Origin: Actinoplanes teichomyceticus ATCC 31121
Lineage (GTDB): Bacteria; Actinomycetota; Actinomycetes; Mycobacteriales; Micromonosporaceae
Direction: 5' to 3'
Length of the DNA: 64,000 nt
NCBI RefSeq assembly: GCF_003711105.1
Contig: NZ_CP023865.1
Coordinates: forward strand, 186,001 to 250,000
The position numbers were made by a program, and so were the translations under genes. A model generated the notes under the pieces. The model worked only from the letters and a program-made list of their open reading frames with translations. It was not told the DNA's origin and did no database searches. Positions 38,312-47,036 of this stretch are shown one piece after another. Within the stretch, counting starts at the first letter, position 1. Each line of letters begins with the position of its first letter.

Positions 38312-38927
38312 TCCGCCGCGCCAGCCCCGGATAGTCGATGACGAAGCCGTCGTCGTCGACCGTCAGATCGGCGGCGAAGGTCTCGCTCGCGAACCGCACC
38401 CGGTTGTCGCCCAGCGGCGTGTAGATCTGGTCCGCCTGCACCACCTCCAGGCTCGGTACCAGCACCCACGCCACGCTCAGCCGGTGCGAGACGCCGACCT
38501 CGCTGTCCAGCAGGCGCAGCCGGTGGATCGGCAGCGTGTTGGTCAGCGGCGACCCACTCACATCCACGTCGAACGCCCCGTACAGCAGGTCCGGGTCCTC
38601 GATCCCGGGCAGCCCGGCCCGCGCGTGCCCGGCCGCGACCAGCGCCGCATCGAGATCGCCCTGCTCGGAGGTGGTGACCCGCCAACGCCCGGCGGCCAGT
38701 TCCAGCCGCACCCCGCGCGCCCAGCCGGCCCCCTCGGTCCGCACGTCCACCTCCACGGTCACCCAGCCCGGATCCGTCTGGACCTCGTAGTGGCAGGCGA
38801 ACGCGACCGGCCCGGCCGCCAGCGCGGTGCCCTGCGCGTAGAGCCCGTTCTCCGCGTTCAGGCGCACGTGCTCGCTGCCGGGAACATCCCGGCGTTCCCA
38901 GAACAATCCCGCAGACAGAACCGCCAT
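38286..38927 (-). CDS. Putative glycolipid-binding domain protein
   Basis: 213 aa, no signal peptide. The whole protein fits the glycolipid-binding (DUF1089-type) fold: LSAGLFWERRDVPGSEHVRL at the start, HYEVQTDPGWVTVEVDV, and VDVSGSPLTNTLPIHRL. ATG 38927. Family members were named from a distant resemblance to lipid-binding proteins and biochemical function is not settled. Its last 26 nt overlap the 3' end of the metallopeptidase gene on the other strand. Confidence 0.78.
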   Translation of the reverse strand: MAVLSAGLFWERRDVPGSEHVRLNAENGLYAQGTALAAGPVAFACHYEVQTDPGWVTVEVDVRTEGAGWARGVRLELAAGRWRVTTSEQGDLDAALVAAGHARAGLPGIEDPDLLYGAFDVDVSGSPLTNTLPIHRLRLLDSEVGVSHRLSVAWVLVPSLEVVQADQIYTPLGDNRVRFASETFAADLTVDDDGFVIDYPGLARRITPGPGSS

Positions 38928-39218
38928 ACCGGCAAGCTACCTGCCCGTCCGCGTTCCCGCCCCGCAAGCAAGCCCCGCACCACCCGGCACGGTGGTCCCG
39001 GCGGGATCCGCCCGCCCCGCGAGGCCCGGCGCCCTGCGCTGGGCAGACGCGATCCCGGTGAGCCCGGCATCCGTGCACCGTTCCGGCCGCCGCCTGGTCG
39101 CCGGGCCCGGCCGTGCGGATCCCGGTGGGCGATACCCACCCGGCTCCAGGCGTCCGCCGCGGCCGTTCCCACAGCCCGGCACAGGCGCCCGCTCCGAGGG
39201 CTCGCAGTCGGACCGCGG

Positions 39219-39535
39219 CGGTTGAGCGCGGCGCCGCGGCGGTTGAGCGCGGCGCCGGTCGAGGTTCGCGGTGCTCGGGCCGTGCGGCTCAGCGCGGCGC
39301 GGGCCCGGTTCAAGGTCTGCCGCGGCGGGCGGTGCGCCTCAGCGCGGCGCGGGCCTGGGTGCAGGGTGTGCCGCGGCGGGCCGTACGGCTCAGCGCGGTG
39401 CGGGCCCGGGTCCACGGGTGTGCCGCGGTACGGCCGTGCGCCTCGGCGCGGCGCGGGCCCGGGGTCCAGGGGCCTGCCGCGGTCGGGCCGTGGCGGTCGG
39501 GCGCGGCGCGGGCCCGGGTCCGGGACGTCGCCGCG
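39219..39535. repeat. About 51-bp degenerate minisatellite
   Basis: Two adjacent 20-bp copies of GCGGCGGTTGAGCGCGGCGC are followed by five diverged units of 50-54 bp whose core CTCAGCGCGGCGCGGGCC recurs near 39288, 39338, 39389, 39442 and 39496 (the last two with CTCGG or GTCGG). Much more diverged than the other minisatellites in the window. Confidence 0.75.
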
Positions 39536-39613
39536 GGTCACGCTACGTCCGTTTTCTTCCGGTACGACCTGACCGCCCCACCACGCCCCCAAGCCCCGAG
39601 ACCACCGCCGCCC

Positions 39614-39633
39614 TGTGGATAACGTGTGGAAAA
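39614..39633. promoter_or_regulatory. Two DnaA-box-like nonamers, 11 bp apart
   Basis: TGTGGATAA (39614-39622) is the exact complement of the DnaA box TTATCCACA; TGTGGAAAA (39625-39633) is a one-base variant in the same orientation, one helical turn away. They abut the helicase terminator. Confidence 0.4.
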
Positions 39634-39676
39634 CCGGAGGCCCCGGCTCGCGGTCAGCGGGCCGGGGCCTCCGGTT
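39632..39676 (-). terminator. Rho-independent terminator of the DEAD-box helicase
   Basis: Perfect 16-bp stem AACCGGAGGCCCCGGC / GCCGGGGCCTCCGGTT with a 13-nt loop; in the minus direction it is followed by TTTTCC, a short U-tract. About 43 nt past the helicase stop. Confidence 0.88.
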
Positions 39677-39718
39677 CAGTTCGGTGAATCACCGCGGCCG
39701 GCCGGGACCGGCAACGGA

Positions 39719-41548
39719 TCAGTGGCTGCGCGCCGGCCGGGTCGGGTTGAAGCGCCCCGGGCCCTCACGGCGGTCCGTGCGCTGCCCGTCACGACGCTGC
39801 CCGGAGGGCCGGTCGCCGGTACGCGCCGGCCGATCGCCGAAGTGCCGCTCGCCACCGCCGGCACGCTCGCCCCGCGCCCGGTCGCCGAACGGCCGGTCGG
39901 TGCGCGGCCGGTCGCCGAACCGGCGCTCGCCGGTGGCCCCGTGCTCGCCGGACCGCTCGCTGTAACCGCCCCGCTCGCTGTAACCGGACCGCTCCCCGAA
40001 GCCGCCACGCTCACGGCCCGGCCGGTCGAAGCCGCCACGCTCGGAACGCTCGCCGTAACCACCGCGCTCACCGGCCGGCCGGTCACCGCGGTAGCCCCCG
40101 CGGTCGCCGAAGCGCTCGTTGCGGTCGCCGTACGAACGCTGCGGGCGGTCGCCGTACCGAGGACGGTCACCGCCGAAGCGGCGGCCGCCGCCGGACCGCT
40201 CGCGGCGCGGCTCCGGCTCGTCCACCACCGGGACGCCGCTCGGCTCCTGGGCGCCGGTGACCTCGGCCAGCTTCTCGTCGCCGAGACGGACCCGGACCTC
40301 GGCCGGCGCGACGCCCGCCTTGGCCATCATCGCCTGGGTGGTGCGGCGCTGCTTGGGCAGCACCAGGGTGACCACCGCGCCGGACTCGCCGGCCCGCGCC
40401 GTGCGGCCGGCCCGGTGCAGGTAGTCCTTCGGGTCCTTGGGCGGGTCCACGTGCACGACCAGGGAGATCCCGTCGACGTGGATGCCGCGGGCGGCCACGT
40501 CCGTGGCGACCAGGACGTTCGTCCGGCCTTCCTTGAACTCGGCCAGGGTCCGGGTGCGCACCCGCTGGGTCTTGCCGCCGTGCAGGGCGCCGGCCCGCAC
40601 ACCGACCGCCGCAAGCTGCTCGACCAACCGGTCCACGCCCATCTGGGTGCGGGCGAAGACGATGGTCTTGCCGGCCCGGCTGGCGATCGACGCGGTGATC
40701 GGGAACTTCTCGGCCGGCGGGATCAGCAGCAGGTGGTGATCCATCGTGGACACGCTGGCCTCGGCCGGTGCGGTCGAGTGGGTCACCGGGTCGTGCATGA
40801 ACCGCTTGACCAGGGTGTCGACGTCACCGTCCAGGGTGGCCGAGAAGAGCAGGCGCTGCGCGCTCTCCGGGGTCTTCGCGAGCAGCTCGGTGACCTCGGG
40901 CAGGAAGCCCATGTCGGCCATCTGGTCGGCCTCGTCCAGCACGGTGATCTCGACGTCGTCGAGCCGGCAGGCGCCACGCTCGATCAGGTCGGCGAGCCGG
41001 CCCGGCGTCGCCACGATGACCTCGACGCCACGGCGCAGCGCGTCCATCTGCCGGTCGTACGGAACCCCGCCGACCGCGGTCTTCAGGAAGACGCCGACCG
41101 CGCGACCGACCGGCATCAGCGAATCGGCCACCTGCATGGCCAGCTCGCGGGTCGGCACCAGGATCAGGGCCTTGGGGTGGTGCGGACGCGCCTTGCCGCC
41201 CTGGGCGGTGCGGGCCAGCACCGGCAGGCCGAAGGCGAGCGTCTTGCCGGAACCGGTCTGGCCACGGCCCAGCACGTCCCGGCCGGCCAGCGCGTCCGGC
41301 ACGGTCGCGGCCTGGATCTCGAACGGAGTGGTGATGCCCTCACGGTTGAGGACGCGCACGATCTCGGACGGCAGGCCCAGATCGGCGAAGCTGCGGACCG
41401 GCTCGGCGGTCTCGGCGGTGACCGGCTCGGCCGTGACGGGGGTCTCGCCGGCGGCGGCCACCGCGACGGGGGCCTCGGTCACCGGCGCTTCGGTGCTGCT
41501 GTTGTCGAATACGGACGGGAACGTGCTGGGGTCAGCGAAAGTGGTCAA
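39719..41548 (-). CDS. DEAD-box ATP-dependent RNA helicase with RG-rich tail
   Basis: About 609 aa. Q motif and motif I: ITTPFEIQAATVPDALAGRD and GRGQTGSGKTLAFG; DEAD box read as VLDEADQMADMG; motif III SATL; motif VI HRAGRTARAG. The last 170 residues are Arg/Gly/Asp-rich repeats (GDRPRYGDRPQRSYGDRNE-like), usual for RNA-binding tails of RhlE/DeaD helicases. TTG 41548 is chosen because AGAGAGG lies 6 nt upstream; an in-frame ATG at 41572 has no ribosome site. A long leader and a possible TACACT -10 box at 41679-41684 suggest post-transcriptional control, as in cold-shock helicases. Ends at a strong terminator. Confidence 0.88.
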   Translation of the reverse strand: MTTFADPSTFPSVFDNSSTEAPVTEAPVAVAAAGETPVTAEPVTAETAEPVRSFADLGLPSEIVRVLNREGITTPFEIQAATVPDALAGRDVLGRGQTGSGKTLAFGLPVLARTAQGGKARPHHPKALILVPTRELAMQVADSLMPVGRAVGVFLKTAVGGVPYDRQMDALRRGVEVIVATPGRLADLIERGACRLDDVEITVLDEADQMADMGFLPEVTELLAKTPESAQRLLFSATLDGDVDTLVKRFMHDPVTHSTAPAEASVSTMDHHLLLIPPAEKFPITASIASRAGKTIVFARTQMGVDRLVEQLAAVGVRAGALHGGKTQRVRTRTLAEFKEGRTNVLVATDVAARGIHVDGISLVVHVDPPKDPKDYLHRAGRTARAGESGAVVTLVLPKQRRTTQAMMAKAGVAPAEVRVRLGDEKLAEVTGAQEPSGVPVVDEPEPRRERSGGGRRFGGDRPRYGDRPQRSYGDRNERFGDRGGYRGDRPAGERGGYGERSERGGFDRPGRERGGFGERSGYSERGGYSERSGEHGATGERRFGDRPRTDRPFGDRARGERAGGGERHFGDRPARTGDRPSGQRRDGQRTDRREGPGRFNPTRPARSH

Positions 41549-41818
41549 GAGAACCTCTCTACGGGGGCGCATGCTCGCGAAATGGCCCGCCGCGGTGGTG
41601 GTGAACCGCCCGCTGAAATGCCCGCAAGAACGCCCGTGGCGTGCACCGGTGGGGCACGCCGCGTGAATAACTGCCATAAGTGTACGGGTGAACGCTTACC
41701 CCACCGACCGCATTCCCGTCGGGTAGTGGGCAGGCTCACCTGAAGAGCACAACCTCGCCAGCTTAGGGCAGGGGTCCCCGGGCGACAATGACCAGGGCGG
41801 TGACGAGAGGGCGCCGGA
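41549..41818 (-). promoter_or_regulatory. Upstream region of the helicase
   Basis: 270 bp between two minus-strand genes. TACACT at 41679-41684 (minus strand) fits an actinomycete -10 element and would give a leader of about 130 nt. No clear -35 is seen. Confidence 0.3.
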
Positions 41819-43687
41819 TCAGCCCGAGATGCCCTTCAGCATGTCGCTGAAGCTGTCACCGACGGTGAACACGAACACCAGGCTGACCGTCACCAGCAGG
41901 CCCAGCACGATCAGCATGGCCAGCACCACCTTGAAGTTGCCGCGGCGCTGCTCGATCGGCGCGTCGTGCCAGCCCTGGGCCAGGATGTGCCCGGTCAGCG
42001 AGCCGGAGTTCTCCACCGGGTTGCTCACCGGCATGGTCATGTCGATCGACGGGTAGCCGCCGGTGCCGTACAGCGTGCCGGGCGCGATCTGTCCGGAGTG
42101 GCCGCGCTGGCCCGGCACGGTCTGCTGGGGCGGCGTCACGACGTTCACCGGCATCGTCGCGTCGATGTTGGATGTGTGCAGGTTCACCGGCATGGTCATG
42201 TCGCCGCTGCCCGGCGCCGTCATGCTGACCGGCATGGTCATGTCGCCGCTGCTCGGCGCCGTCATCGTGACCGGCATGGTCATGTCGCTGTGGTCGGAGG
42301 TGGCCACCGGCATGGTGCGGTCGCCGGAATTCGCGGCGGCGGCCGACAGGGGCATGGTCAGGTCGGGGTTCGGGGCGGTGGTTCCGGCGGCCGCGAGGTT
42401 GACCGGCTGGGTCATGTCGCTGTTTCCCGGGGCGGGTGGGAAACCGGGGGTGCCGTAGGACATGGGCGGAAGGACTCCCGTCGGGCCGCCGCCCTCCGGC
42501 GGCATCGTGTACGAGGGCAGGCCGTTCCCGATCACCGGGGGCGGCGGGAACACCGGACTCGGTCCGGGTGGTGCGGGCACCGGACTCGGTCCGGGCGGAC
42601 CGGGGACCGGGCTCGGCGCCGGTCCGGGCGGGACCGGGGACGGTCCGGGCCCGGGCGGGACCGGGCTGGGCGCCGGCATCGGCGGGACCGGCGAGGGGCC
42701 GGGACCGGGCGGAACGGGGCTCGGCGGGTACGGATCGGGCGCGGGCGGAACGGGCGCCGGCCGTGGCTCGGGCTCCGGCGTGGGGAAGGGGCTCGGCTGC
42801 GGACCCGGGATCGGGCCGGGAGGCGGCTTGATCGGCTCCGGGCGCGCCGGTACAGGCTCGACCGGGCCGGGGTGCACCGGCTCCGGAGGCGTCGGCCCAG
42901 GCTCCGGACGGGCCGGGATGGGCTCAGCCGGCTTCGGCTCGCCGGGTTTCGGTTCAGCCGGTTTCGGCTCGGCGGGGCGTGGGGGAGCCGGGACCGGGCG
43001 CGGCTCGCTCGGTCGGGGCTCGTCCGGCTCGGGGCCGCCCGGCTGCGGTTCGGATGGCCGCGGTTCGCCCGGTGTGGGGTCGCCGGGTTCCGGGTTGGTC
43101 GGTTGCGGGTCGCCGGGTTCCGGGTTGGTCGGTTGCGGGTCGCCGGGTTCCGGGTCGGTCGGCTCGGGTTCGCCGGGTTCCGGCCTGGCAGGTTCCGGGG
43201 CGGCAGGTTCCGGTCCGGCGGGCGTCGGATCCCCGGCCTTAGGGCTCGCCGGGCCGGCCGGCTCAACAGCCGGCTCACCGAGTCGCGGCCCGGCGGTGCC
43301 GGTTGCGGGAGCCGCGGAGACCGGGGCGGTGCCGGTCGCGGAGACCGGGGCGGTGGCGGGAGCTGCGGAGACCGGGGCGGTGCCGGTGGCGGGAGCCGCG
43401 GGGACCGGGGCGGTGCCGGTTGCGGAGACCGGGGCGGTGGCGGGAGCTGCGGAGACCGGGGCGGTGCCGGTGGCGGGAGCTGCGGAGACCGGGGCGGTGC
43501 CGGTCGCGGGCGCGGCGGGAACCGGGGTGGACGCGGAGACCGCGCCGGGTTTCGGGGCGGTGGCCGCCCACAGCGGGCCCGGCGCGGGGGGTGGTGGCGG
43601 CATGAAGCCGCCGGTCCGGTCGGCGGGCGGCTGGGCGGGCGACGGCGTGGAACTCGCGCCGTCCCTGGTCGCCTGCTGCTCGTCCAT
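41819..43687 (-). CDS. Tail-anchored Pro-rich protein with repeated D-x-T-M-P-V motifs
   Basis: About 622 aa, family not recognised. Residues about 40-130 repeat GTAPVSAAPAT; 150-400 is a PEP-rich region (PEPxxPEPGDPQPTNPEPGD). Residues about 420-560 hold eight or nine copies of a short motif, mostly D-M-T-M-P-V with variants (DLTMPL, DRTMPV, DATMPV, DMTQPV), spaced 12-20 residues. One membrane helix near the C-terminus (VVLAMLIVLGLLVTVSLVFVF) leaves a 12-residue tail, so the bulk is probably cytoplasmic. ATG 43687 follows GGGAGGA at 4 nt; an extension to 43792 is less likely. The regularly spaced threonines suggest phosphorylation or a scaffold; that is conjecture. Confidence 0.7.
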   Translation of the reverse strand: MDEQQATRDGASSTPSPAQPPADRTGGFMPPPPPAPGPLWAATAPKPGAVSASTPVPAAPATGTAPVSAAPATGTAPVSAAPATAPVSATGTAPVPAAPATGTAPVSAAPATAPVSATGTAPVSAAPATGTAGPRLGEPAVEPAGPASPKAGDPTPAGPEPAAPEPARPEPGEPEPTDPEPGDPQPTNPEPGDPQPTNPEPGDPTPGEPRPSEPQPGGPEPDEPRPSEPRPVPAPPRPAEPKPAEPKPGEPKPAEPIPARPEPGPTPPEPVHPGPVEPVPARPEPIKPPPGPIPGPQPSPFPTPEPEPRPAPVPPAPDPYPPSPVPPGPGPSPVPPMPAPSPVPPGPGPSPVPPGPAPSPVPGPPGPSPVPAPPGPSPVFPPPPVIGNGLPSYTMPPEGGGPTGVLPPMSYGTPGFPPAPGNSDMTQPVNLAAAGTTAPNPDLTMPLSAAAANSGDRTMPVATSDHSDMTMPVTMTAPSSGDMTMPVSMTAPGSGDMTMPVNLHTSNIDATMPVNVVTPPQQTVPGQRGHSGQIAPGTLYGTGGYPSIDMTMPVSNPVENSGSLTGHILAQGWHDAPIEQRRGNFKVVLAMLIVLGLLVTVSLVFVFTVGDSFSDMLKGISG

Positions 43688-43872
43688 GGGTCCTCCCGAC
43701 CGCGGGGCTGCCGACGGTTTTCGGACGTCGGTCGCTGACCTTAACCGTGCCACATCAGTCGGTGTGAACGCACCCTGCATCGACCCGACCAACCCTACGA
43801 CTAATCGGCCGAAGGGACGATGAGCAGTTCGAACGTTTGCGAATGCCTTGTCGCGTGATTTCCGGACCCGTT

Positions 43873-43910
43873 CCCGTCCCGTGGGCCGCGGCGGCGATCC
43901 ACGAGACGGG
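43873..43910 (-). terminator. Stem-loop after the NlpC/P60 gene
   Basis: CCCGTCCCGTGG pairs with CCACGAGACGGG (11 of 12) across a 14-nt loop, 12 nt beyond the NlpC/P60 stop in its direction of transcription. Confidence 0.55.
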
Positions 43911-43921
43911 TTCCGATCCGT

Positions 43922-45592
43922 TTACCCGGCGGACGAGGTGGAGGTCGAGGCCGCCGTGGACGACTTCGTCGACTCGGCGGTCTTCGTCGGCTCGGTCGTC
44001 TTGGCCGGCTCGGTCGTCTTGGCCGGCTCGGTCGTCTTCGTGGCCACCGCCGAGGACTGTGTGGCCGAAGCGGACGAACTCGACTCGGCCGGCGACTGCG
44101 GGGTCTGCGACGAACTCGGCTCCGGGGCCGGCGACGTGCTCGACGAGGTGCTGGGCGCCGGGGTCGTGGCCGGCGTGCTCGGCTGGGTCGGTGTGGACGG
44201 ACCGGTGCCGGGGCTGGACGAGCCAGGGTTGGACGGCTTGGTGGTCGTACCGGAGGGCTTCGGCGTCTTGGTCGTGGTGGACGGCTTCGGCGTCTTGGTG
44301 GTGGCCGACGGCTTGGGCGAGGCCGTCCGGGTCGGGGTGGTGGTCACCGGTTCCTCCGGGTCGGGCGAGCCGAGAGGCACGTCGCTCACCCCGCCCTCGA
44401 CCGCGCCGAACACGCGGGTGGCCTGGAAGAGGCGGCTCCACCGGACCGGGACGAGGCGGACGTTCAGGCCGGTGCGCGGGGCCTCGACCATCATGCCGTC
44501 GCCGGCGTACATGGCCACGTGGTGGATGCCGGTCCAGCTGTTGGAGTAGCTGAAGAACAGCAGGTCGCCGGGGAGCAGGGAGTAGCGGTCGACCACCTTG
44601 TTCCGGGTCTGCCAGTACTGGTCGCGGGAGACGCGGACCAGCGGGAAGCCGGCCTCGTGGTACGCCGCCCACATCAGGCCGGAGCAGTCGTACGCGTCCG
44701 GGCCCTCCTCGGACCAGACGTACGGGTCGCCGCGCTGGGCCAGTGCGAACTGCAGGGCCCGGACGGCCCGCGGGTCGGCGCCCCGGCCGGCCGTGCTGCC
44801 CGCCAGGTATCCCGCGCCGAGTGCCTGGTCGGTCGCGGTCGCGGACGCCTCGGCGGCGTTCAGCTCGTCGCGGTGGGCGTCCTCCAGCTTCTGCTGGGCC
44901 GCCTGCTTCTGGACCAGCTGCGCGTTCAGCCTGGTGTACTGCCCGACCAGCTGCTGGTGCTTCCGGGTGGCGGTGGTCTGCTCGTCGAGCGCGATCTGTG
45001 CGGCGATCTGCGCGGCCTCCAGGCGGCGGGCCGCGGCGTCGTCGGTCGGGGTCTCGCCGCGCTCCAGGCGGGCGAGCTGGTCGAGACCGATCAGGCCGGA
45101 GTCGAGGGCGCCCGGTGGAACCGCGGCGGCCTGCTGCATCGCCAGGTCGGCGGCGGCCACCGCGTCGGTCTGCGCCTGGCCGAGAGCGGCCTGCGCGTCG
45201 ATCACCCGCTGCTGGGCGGCGGCGACCTGCGCCTGCGCGAGGTCGCGGTCGGCCTTCACCGTGAGCAGCTGGTCGCCGAGCTGGTCGACCGCCAGCCGGC
45301 CCTTCTCGATCTGCTGCAGGACCGGGTTGGTGGCGGAGCCCGGGATGGTGCTGGTCGTGGTGGTGGCGATCGGCGTGTTGGGCAGCACGAGGGCGCCCAG
45401 CGCCGTCGGGCGTGACCCGGAGTCCGGCACGCCGGCGGTGACGACCTGACCGTCACCGGGCGCCGCCATGGCCGGGATCGGCTGGAACAGTGCCGCCAGT
45501 GCCGCCGCGACAGCCGCCGAATAGAGAACCGGGCGAAGTCGCGTCTGCACGGAGCGTGAGGTACCGGATCCGTTTCGCAGTGCCTTCGACAT
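43922..45592 (-). CDS. NlpC/P60 peptidoglycan endopeptidase with coiled-coil and Thr/Ser/Pro tail
   Basis: 556 aa secreted protein. Signal peptide about 1-43 (VLYSAAVAAALAALFQPIPAMA). Coiled coil about 90-270 (ADRDLAQAQVAAAQQRVIDAQ and further heptads), as in RipA/RipC-type hydrolases. Catalytic NlpC/P60 domain about 280-400 with Cys303 in YDCSGL and a histidine in GIHHVAMYAGD. The final 150 residues are Thr/Ser/Pro/Lys-rich with TTEPAK repeats and may run through the cell wall. ATG 45592, GGGGAG upstream. It should cut D-glutamyl-diaminopimelate bonds during wall remodelling. An inverted repeat lies about 105 nt upstream. Confidence 0.9.
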   Translation of the reverse strand: MSKALRNGSGTSRSVQTRLRPVLYSAAVAAALAALFQPIPAMAAPGDGQVVTAGVPDSGSRPTALGALVLPNTPIATTTTSTIPGSATNPVLQQIEKGRLAVDQLGDQLLTVKADRDLAQAQVAAAQQRVIDAQAALGQAQTDAVAAADLAMQQAAAVPPGALDSGLIGLDQLARLERGETPTDDAAARRLEAAQIAAQIALDEQTTATRKHQQLVGQYTRLNAQLVQKQAAQQKLEDAHRDELNAAEASATATDQALGAGYLAGSTAGRGADPRAVRALQFALAQRGDPYVWSEEGPDAYDCSGLMWAAYHEAGFPLVRVSRDQYWQTRNKVVDRYSLLPGDLLFFSYSNSWTGIHHVAMYAGDGMMVEAPRTGLNVRLVPVRWSRLFQATRVFGAVEGGVSDVPLGSPDPEEPVTTTPTRTASPKPSATTKTPKPSTTTKTPKPSGTTTKPSNPGSSSPGTGPSTPTQPSTPATTPAPSTSSSTSPAPEPSSSQTPQSPAESSSSASATQSSAVATKTTEPAKTTEPAKTTEPTKTAESTKSSTAASTSTSSAG

Positions 45593-45694
45593 GAGCTCCC
45601 CGTCCGCGCCGGTCGCCGACCGCCGCTAGTCATTCTCAAAGGTTCATACCCCAGGCGGAGCACCGCTGTCGATCGAAAGAAGATGAAAGGACCC

Positions 45695-45707
45695 TGAGAA
45701 TTTCTCA
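45695..45707. promoter_or_regulatory. TGAGAA-T-TTCTCA palindrome upstream of NlpC/P60
   Basis: Perfect 6-bp inverted repeat around one base, in an AT-richer patch about 105 nt upstream of the NlpC/P60 start and 140 nt upstream of the divergent mqnE. A further TTCTCA half-site is at about 45635. Could be an operator for the wall hydrolase; the regulator is unknown. Confidence 0.4.
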
Positions 45708-45845
45708 ACTTGCCGATGAGGTGCGTCGTCGCGGCTGGCCGAGGTGGGCGCCGGTCGGTGCGGCGTGACACCACCCCGCCCGTCGCCGTGCCGGTTGTCG
45801 GACCGGGCACGTACCCTCGACCGCGACGACGGGAAAGGGGCGCGC

Positions 45846-47015
45846 ATGGATGCCGGACTGAAGCGTGAGCTCGAGGCGAAGGTCTACGCCGGTGAGCGGC
45901 TCAGCCGCGCGGACGGCATCGCGCTCTACGAGAGCGACGACCTGGCCTGGCTCGGCCGGCTGGCCCACCACCGGCGCACCGAGCTCAACGGTGACCGGGT
46001 GATGTTCAACGTCAACCGGCACCTGAACCTCACCAACGTCTGCTCGGCCAGTTGTGCGTACTGCTCCTTCCAGCGCAAGCCGGGGGAGAAGGACGCCTAC
46101 ACGATGCGCATCGACGAGGCCGTCCGCAAGGCCAAGGAGATGGAGGACGAGCAGCTCACCGAGCTGCACATCGTCAACGGCCTGCACCCGTCGCTGCCCT
46201 GGCGCTACTACCCCAAGGTGCTGCGCGAGCTGAAGGCGGCGCTGCCGAACGTCAAGCTCAAGTGCTTCACAGCCACCGAGGTGCAGTGGTTCGAGAAGAT
46301 CAGCGGCCGTTCCGCCAGCGAGATCCTCGACGAGCTGATGGACGCCGGGCTGGAGTCGCTGACCGGCGGCGGCGCCGAGATCTTCGACTGGGAGGTCCGG
46401 CAGCACATCGTCGACCACGACTGCCACTGGGAGGACTGGTCGCGGATCCACCGGCTGGCCCACCAGAAGGGCATGAAGACGCCGGCCACCATGCTCTACG
46501 GGCACATCGAGGAGCCCCGGCACCGGGTCGATCACGTGCTGCGACTGCGTGAGCTGCAGGACGAGACCGGTGGCTTCGCGGTCTTCATCCCGCTGCGCTA
46601 CCAGCACGACTTCGTCGACTCGCAGGACGGCAAGATCCGTAACCGGATCCAGGAGCGCACCACGATGGCCGCGCCGGCCGAGTCGCTCAAGACGTTCGCG
46701 GTCTCCCGGCTGCTGTTCGACAACGTGCCGCACGTCAAGTGCTTCTGGGTCATGCACGGGCTGTCGGTCGCCCAGCTCTCGCTCAACTTCGGCGCCGACG
46801 ACCTGGACGGCTCGGTCGTGGAATACAAGATCACCCACGACGCCGACTCGTACGGCACGCCGAGCACCATGCACCGTGACGACCTGCTGGAGCTGATCTG
46901 GGACGCCGGTTTCCAGCCGGTCGAGCGCAACACCCGTTACGAGGTCGTCCGGGAGTACGACCGCGCCCCGAGTCTGGCGCAGCGGCGCAGCGAGCCGCAG
47001 AAGGTCTGGGCCTGA
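45846..47015 (+). CDS. mqnE: Aminofutalosine synthase, radical SAM
   Basis: 389 aa. Radical SAM cluster CSASCAYCSF with Cys66, Cys70 and Cys73, preceded by FNVNRHLNLTNV; the family block FTATEVQWFEKISGRSASEIL and GGGAEIFD, and GHIEEPRHRVDHVLRLRELQDETGGF all indicate MqnE, which joins chorismate-derived 3-enolpyruvylbenzoate to SAM-derived adenosine. MqnC, the other radical SAM enzyme of the pathway, has a different lead-in (CxxxCxFCAFYR). ATG 45846 has AAAGGGG 6 nt upstream. mqnA is at 56043 and late genes are at 31333-34543. Confidence 0.92.
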   Translation: MDAGLKRELEAKVYAGERLSRADGIALYESDDLAWLGRLAHHRRTELNGDRVMFNVNRHLNLTNVCSASCAYCSFQRKPGEKDAYTMRIDEAVRKAKEMEDEQLTELHIVNGLHPSLPWRYYPKVLRELKAALPNVKLKCFTATEVQWFEKISGRSASEILDELMDAGLESLTGGGAEIFDWEVRQHIVDHDCHWEDWSRIHRLAHQKGMKTPATMLYGHIEEPRHRVDHVLRLRELQDETGGFAVFIPLRYQHDFVDSQDGKIRNRIQERTTMAAPAESLKTFAVSRLLFDNVPHVKCFWVMHGLSVAQLSLNFGADDLDGSVVEYKITHDADSYGTPSTMHRDDLLELIWDAGFQPVERNTRYEVVREYDRAPSLAQRRSEPQKVWA

Positions 47016-47036
47016 GGTGCGGCCTAGGCTGTTCTG

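Larger units (their letters stand above)
38928..39718. other. 791-bp gene-free region with repeats, DnaA-box-like sites and a terminator
   Basis: No frame here has a ribosome site plus homology. The left part (38928-39215) shows nothing notable; the middle is the minisatellite at 39219-39535, and the right end carries the two DnaA-box-like sites and the helicase terminator. The promoter of the glycolipid-binding gene must lie at its left end. Confidence 0.7.

Noticed and set aside
38928..39718. Several frames of 77-169 codons
   Set aside because: They arise from GC-rich minisatellite sequence, are open in several frames at once and lack starts with ribosome sites.
43829..43845. Second LexA-like site (TCGAACGTTTGCGAAT)
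   Set aside because: Only the left half fits; the right half has no GTTC-type sequence.
45593..45845. c-di-AMP (ydaO) riboswitch before the NlpC/P60 gene
   Set aside because: Such switches often precede actinomycete wall hydrolases, but the conserved core motifs are absent on either strand.
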